Of a stretch of DNA of 64,000 nt, positions 60,769 to 64,000 are shown piece after piece. The stretch is from assembly GCA_963745665.1 (NCBI GenBank), contig CAVUYE010000001.1, positions 1 to 64,000 of the forward strand. The letters are read 5' to 3'. Position numbers and translations under genes: made by a program. Source of the DNA: Bog-473 sp963745665. Its GTDB lineage: Bacteria > Actinomycetota > Acidimicrobiia > Acidimicrobiales > RAAP-2. Within the stretch, counting starts at the first letter, position 1, and each line of letters starts with the position of its first letter. A model generated the notes under the pieces. The model did no database searches. It was given only the letters and a program-made list of their open reading frames with translations, and was not told where the DNA came from.

Positions 60769-61251
60769 TCAGTTCAGTTCAGGGTGTGCCCGCTCGACGG
60801 CGCCGGTGACGCCGCCGAGATCGACGGGATCGATGGGCTGGAACTCCGCCCCCAACTGGACAATCGGCCGGGGACGTTCGTCGAGCACCGTCGTCGCGGT
60901 GAGGACGTCCCAAGGAGCGCGGCGCGCCTGCCGGAACAAACCGTCCGGCGGCGAGGCGCCGAACGCGAAGCAGAGCAGGACGACGGCGCCGACGGCCGCG
61001 GTCGGGACGACCAGGAGCGGGCAGCAGATGCCGCTGCGTAGGAACGACCGCCCGAGGCCGATCGGTTGCCTGTCGGAACGGCTGACCGCGCGCAGCCCGA
61101 GAAGGCGGTACGTCGGCGTGCGACCCTGACGCCACTCGAAGACGCTCCAGATGAGCCAGCCCACGACCAGCGTTCCCACCACCAGGACGAGGCCCAGGGC
61201 CAGGGCCCCGATGCGCCGGCCGAGGCTCGCCGCGGGCTGCAGTTGCACCAC
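60769..61251 (-). CDS. RDD-family membrane protein
   Basis: The 160-aa product has SLGRRIGALALGLVLVVGTLVVGWLIW (first helix with the Arg), WRQGRTPTYRLLGLRAV (the typical W-x-G-x-T-P...G-L-R-V loop) and a C-terminal helix pair (CCPLLVVPTAAVGAVVLLCFAF). The canonical Asp of helix 1 is missing. RDD proteins are small membrane proteins, some with transport roles. GTG 61251 is preferred because TACGCT lies 7 nt upstream; GTG 61287 is an upstream alternative. Confidence 0.7.
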   Translation of the reverse strand: MVQLQPAASLGRRIGALALGLVLVVGTLVVGWLIWSVFEWRQGRTPTYRLLGLRAVSRSDRQPIGLGRSFLRSGICCPLLVVPTAAVGAVVLLCFAFGASPPDGLFRQARRAPWDVLTATTVLDERPRPIVQLGAEFQPIDPVDLGGVTGAVERAHPELN

Positions 61252-61258
61252 GGAGAAA

Positions 61259-61264
61259 AGCGTA
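61259..61264 (-). promoter_or_regulatory. -10 box TACGCT, leaderless type
   Basis: On the minus strand TACGCT ends 7 nt before the GTG at 61251. Confidence 0.4.
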
Positions 61265-61340
61265 ATGACAGGAACCGTGTTCGGCACCGGGCGCCGCCGA
61301 CCAGCGGGATGACGGCGCCGCGGGCGCCGGGCGGGGCGCT

Positions 61341-62432
61341 CTAGCCGAGAGAGGCCGGATTGACGCCGATGCCGCCCGCTTCGCTGCTGGCGTACGCCGC
61401 GACGGCGAAACGGAGGATGTCGGCCGCTTCCTCGCCGCTCCAGAGCATGGGGCCCTCCCCCGTCTTGAGGTAGTGGAGCCAGTGCAGGCCCGAGTCCCGG
61501 AAGCTGCTCGCCCAGTCGTCGTCGAGGGCGTGGTACGAGCGCATGACGCCGTCGAGGTAGACCTCGAGGCTCGGCTGCTGAATGCCGCGGCCGGTGCAGC
61601 GGTTGACCCGGGCGAACCCGGCGCGGCCGGTGACCTCCCAGCGCTCGTCGTTGGTGTAGTAGTCGGAACGGAGGTACATGTCCGTCGCCAAGGTGATGTC
61701 CCACACCCCGCGCACGCCGTTTTCGTGCTCCCACACGAAGGTCGCCGGCGCGTCAATCGTGATGCCGGGCACCACCTCGGTGCCGCCCAGCCAAGCCCGC
61801 ACCTCTTTGACGGGTCCGAAGAGCCAGTGGGCGGTCGCCATCTTGTGCCACCCGTCGTCGAAGACCAGGATGCCCCGCCCCTCCTGCATCTGGCGGAACT
61901 GCCATTCGAAGCTGTTCGCCGGGACGTCCCAGCCGCCACGGCCGCTCGCCACCATCTTCATGTGGTAGCCGCTGACGGTGCCGATCTCGCCCGACTCCAC
62001 GACCTCCTTCAGCTTGACCAAGGGCTCGTAGAACACGTAGTTCTCCATGACCCGCAGCAGGCGGTCGTTGGCCGCGGCCGCATTCACCATTCGCCGCGCA
62101 CCGTCGAGGTCGTTGCACATCGGCTTCTGCAGGTTGACGTGCCAGCCGTAGCCCAGGAGCTCGATCACCGCCTCGTCGTGGAACGGCGTCGGGAGCAGCA
62201 CCTCCACGGCGTCGACCTCCAGGCCGCTCGCCACCAGCTCGGCGGCGGAGGCGAACGTCTTGGCCTCCGGCCAGTCGGCGCCGCGCTGGTCCCGGCGCTC
62301 ATTGAGCTGGTCGACGAGCGCCACCACTTCGACATCCGGGTTGTCGAGATAGGCCCGGACGTTGAGGTCATAGATACGCCCGAGGCCGATGAAGGCAGCT
62401 CGAACCGGCCGGTCGTACGGTGTGAAGCTCAT
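61341..62432 (-). CDS. Gfo/Idh/MocA-family oxidoreductase
   Basis: The 363-aa protein has the Rossmann start RAAFIGLGRIYDLNVRAYL and the family block HVNLQKPMCNDLDGARRMV, where the usual E-K-P reads Q-K-P. A C-terminal alpha/beta domain carries DDGWHKMATAHWLFGPVKEV with the catalytic-type His. It oxidises or reduces a sugar or related polyol with NAD(P). The ATG at 62432 gives MSFTPYDRPVRAAFIG. It is divergent from the desaturase gene. Confidence 0.88.
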   Translation of the reverse strand: MSFTPYDRPVRAAFIGLGRIYDLNVRAYLDNPDVEVVALVDQLNERRDQRGADWPEAKTFASAAELVASGLEVDAVEVLLPTPFHDEAVIELLGYGWHVNLQKPMCNDLDGARRMVNAAAANDRLLRVMENYVFYEPLVKLKEVVESGEIGTVSGYHMKMVASGRGGWDVPANSFEWQFRQMQEGRGILVFDDGWHKMATAHWLFGPVKEVRAWLGGTEVVPGITIDAPATFVWEHENGVRGVWDITLATDMYLRSDYYTNDERWEVTGRAGFARVNRCTGRGIQQPSLEVYLDGVMRSYHALDDDWASSFRDSGLHWLHYLKTGEGPMLWSGEEAADILRFAVAAYASSEAGGIGVNPASLG

Positions 62433-62580
62433 GGAAGGGCACCTCGCATCGAATCGTCGCCAATCCGCACATCTTGGCGCGTCTCGCTCAGTTGCGCCGG
62501 GGGGTGCAGATGGAAGGCCGCCGGGGCGGCTCGAGCGGGATGCCGCGGCGGACCGCCCCGAGGAGGGTCGTCCCCTGAGC

Positions 62581-62586
62581 TACTGT
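62581..62586 (+). promoter_or_regulatory. -10 box TACTGT, leaderless type
   Basis: TACTGT ends 7 nt before the GTG at 62594. Confidence 0.45.
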
Positions 62587-62593
62587 TGCGGGC

Positions 62594-63331
62594 GTGCCCG
62601 CGGTCCTCGAGGCCCTTCTCATCGGGCTCATCACTTCCCAGATCTCGTTCATCGTCACGACGGTGTACCTGCACCGCGCCATGGCGCACAAGGCCATCAC
62701 CCTGCGGCCTTCAGTCGTTTTCGCGTGCCGCGTCGTCATCTGGATGTCGACGGGGACACGGCCACGGCAGTGGGTGGCGGTGCACCGCAAGCACCATGCC
62801 CACACCGACGAGGAGGGCGACCCGCATTCGCCGGTGATCTTCGGCTATTCGCTGGTCCAGTTCGGCAACGCCGTGCTCTACCGCCGGGTCTCCAAGAATG
62901 CAGAGCAGGTTGCCCGCTACGCCAAGGATCTTCCTGAGGACCGGTGGGACAAGGTGCTGTTCAACCACGCGCTGCTGGGCCTCGCACTCGGCATCGGTCT
63001 CCTGGTCTTCTTCTTCGGCTGGGAGATCGGGCTGATCGCGGGGGCCGTCCACGCCTCCATCTACCTGCTGGGCGGAGGCGCCATCAACGGGATCGGGCAC
63101 AAGTGGGGCAAGAGGCCGCACGACAACCTGGCCACGAACAATCAGTGGCTGGCCTTGTTGGTCGCCGGTGAGGGGCTCCACAACAACCACCACGCCGTCA
63201 CCACGTCGAGCCGCATGTCGATGGCGAAGGGTGAGATCGATCCCGGTTGGTGGGCCATTCGCGTGCTCGTCAAGCTGCGCTGGGCCACGCTCCGCCACGA
63301 GAAGCTGGCCGTCAAACCCACGCGGACCTGA
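62594..63331 (+). CDS. Acyl-lipid/acyl-CoA fatty acid desaturase
   Basis: The 245-aa membrane protein has the three His boxes of delta-9-type desaturases: HRAMAH near residue 27, HRKHHAH near 64 and HNNHH near 195, which bind the di-iron centre. Hydrophobic stretches around residues 5-25 and 125-160 span the membrane. At 245 aa it is shorter than the 300-aa standard, mainly by lacking part of the N-terminus. It would introduce a double bond in membrane lipids. GTG 62594 directly follows a -10-like TACTGT at leaderless spacing. Confidence 0.88.
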   Translation: MPAVLEALLIGLITSQISFIVTTVYLHRAMAHKAITLRPSVVFACRVVIWMSTGTRPRQWVAVHRKHHAHTDEEGDPHSPVIFGYSLVQFGNAVLYRRVSKNAEQVARYAKDLPEDRWDKVLFNHALLGLALGIGLLVFFFGWEIGLIAGAVHASIYLLGGGAINGIGHKWGKRPHDNLATNNQWLALLVAGEGLHNNHHAVTTSSRMSMAKGEIDPGWWAIRVLVKLRWATLRHEKLAVKPTRT

Positions 63332-63379
63332 TCGACCCCGGGACGGCCGGCGTGGAGCGGCGTCGGGCAAGCTGGTGCC

Positions 63380-64000
63380 ATGACCGACGACCAGCGGGCG
63401 CCCGACCCAGAGGAGCTGGAGCGCCTGGGCCTGTACGAGCCCGACGCGCCTGACGCACCCGTTCGTCTGCAGCTGATCCGCTACGTACTCGACCTGGGAG
63501 CCACCCTCGAGGATGTGGCGCGAGTAGCCAACCTGGGGGAGCTGGCGCTCGACGTGACCCTGCGCCCACGGGGCCCGTCGCCGCTGCACGAGGTGGCGGC
63601 AGCGGCGGGCATCGATTGGCCCACGACACTGCGACTGCTGACGGCCGCCGGCCTCCCGACGGACCCCGACTTCCACGTGACGGCCGACGAGGCGGCCAGC
63701 ATCCAGCTCTTGGCGGCCGCGCACAACAACCTGCTCGGCGAGGAGGCCACGCTGCAGCTGGCCAGGGTCACCGGCAACACCATGGCGCGGCTGGCCGAGA
63801 CCATCGTCGGCGTCTTCCGGCTGCAGGTCGAGCTGCCGCGCCGGGTGGAGGGCAGGTCGTACGTCGACGTCGTGCATGAGTACGCCGAACTGAGCCAGAC
63901 CATGCTGCCGAACTTCGTGTCGACGCTCGACGCGGTCCTGCGGCGCCAGATCGTGGCCGTGGCGGAGCGGATGTGGTCCACCGATCCGGAACGATCCGTG
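63380..64000 (+). CDS. Adenylate-cyclase-type protein, N-terminal regulatory domain (cut by window edge)
   Basis: The frame is open to the edge (207 codons seen). The first 80 residues (EELERLGLYEPDAPDAPVRLQLIRYVLDLGATLEDV) and the next block (LHEVAAAAGIDWPTTLRLLTAAGLP, then LLAAAHNNLLGEEATLQLARVTGNTMARLAETIV) match the all-helical N-terminal regulatory domain of actinobacterial class III adenylate cyclases. The catalytic domain would lie beyond 64000, so cyclase activity is not shown. If it is a cyclase, it would make the cAMP sensed by a CRP-type regulator. Confidence 0.65.
   Translation, partial: MTDDQRAPDPEELERLGLYEPDAPDAPVRLQLIRYVLDLGATLEDVARVANLGELALDVTLRPRGPSPLHEVAAAAGIDWPTTLRLLTAAGLPTDPDFHVTADEAASIQLLAAAHNNLLGEEATLQLARVTGNTMARLAETIVGVFRLQVELPRRVEGRSYVDVVHEYAELSQTMLPNFVSTLDAVLRRQIVAVAERMWSTDPERSV

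Noticed and set aside
60735..60785. GTTCAGTTC-type short repeats between zwf and the RDD gene
   Set aside because: They are short, partly coding for the end of the RDD protein, and lack a clear stem with a T-run. A terminator there is possible but not supported.

Overview
The window is high-GC DNA from an actinobacterium, most likely an uncultured member of the class Acidimicrobiia. The class is an inference; the phylum is better supported. Evidence for Actinomycetota includes a SigF/RsbW/RsbV module with GTTT-N16-GGGTA-type promoters, a DipZ-type CcdA-TlpA fusion, Rpf-like muralytic enzymes, a CRP-type operator, an adenylate-cyclase-type regulatory domain at the right edge, and many genes whose start codon lies 6-7 nt after a TANNNT -10 box (leaderless pattern). 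I saw no rRNA, tRNA or CRISPR array.

Layout. 1-6.7 kb (minus): tryptophan 2,3-dioxygenase, an ATP-grasp ligase, an MFS permease fused to an ABC ATPase, and a fused LivH-LivM permease cut by the left edge. 6.8-12.6 kb (minus): a compact sugar/hydroxy-acid operon of GH4 glycosidase, 3-hydroxyisobutyrate-type dehydrogenase, class I-type aldolase, FGGY kinase and LarA-like racemase. 12.6-15.5 kb: DoxX-like protein, two GNATs, a small ferredoxin-fold protein, an epimerase and a DUF1543 protein. 15.5-19.6 kb: an IS630 element and an IS1182-like element flank an APH-type kinase; both sit in CTAG sites. 19.6-23.4 kb: two SDRs, a P-loop kinase and an APC permease.

23.6-29.0 kb: rsbV-rsbW-sigF faces a 1221-aa protein joining three GAF domains, a SpoIIE-type phosphatase and an RsbW-type kinase domain. 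Both sides of the shared intergenic carry SigF-type promoters. 29.0-38.8 kb: orphan ParA, a NodIJ-like ABC exporter with two permeases, GH1 beta-glucosidase, alpha/beta hydrolase, membrane protein, dipZ and an acyl-CoA synthetase. 38.8-40.9 kb: a CRP-type site and two secreted lysozyme-fold paralogues with a duplicated, hairpin-rich 5' leader.

42.0-50.4 kb: the Kdp potassium system. KdpD is split into two divergent genes, kdpE follows the kinase half, and a facing operon carries a 27-aa membrane microprotein, kdpF, kdpA, kdpB, kdpC and an OB-fold gene interrupted by an in-frame TGA. 50.5-64 kb is mostly plus-strand metabolism: SDR, serine hydrolase, agmatinase family, nitrilase family, secreted S15-type hydrolase, nitroreductase, amidohydrolase, G6PDH, RDD protein, Gfo/Idh oxidoreductase, desaturase and the start of a cyclase-like protein.

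Caution. At least seven otherwise intact genes (livHM, IS1182 transposase, SDR, ABC permease, dipZ, kdpD N-half, kdpD-type kinase) carry a single-base frameshift, often in a G/C run. This is more typical of uncorrected sequencing indels than of seven true pseudogenes, so those breaks should be treated as provisional.
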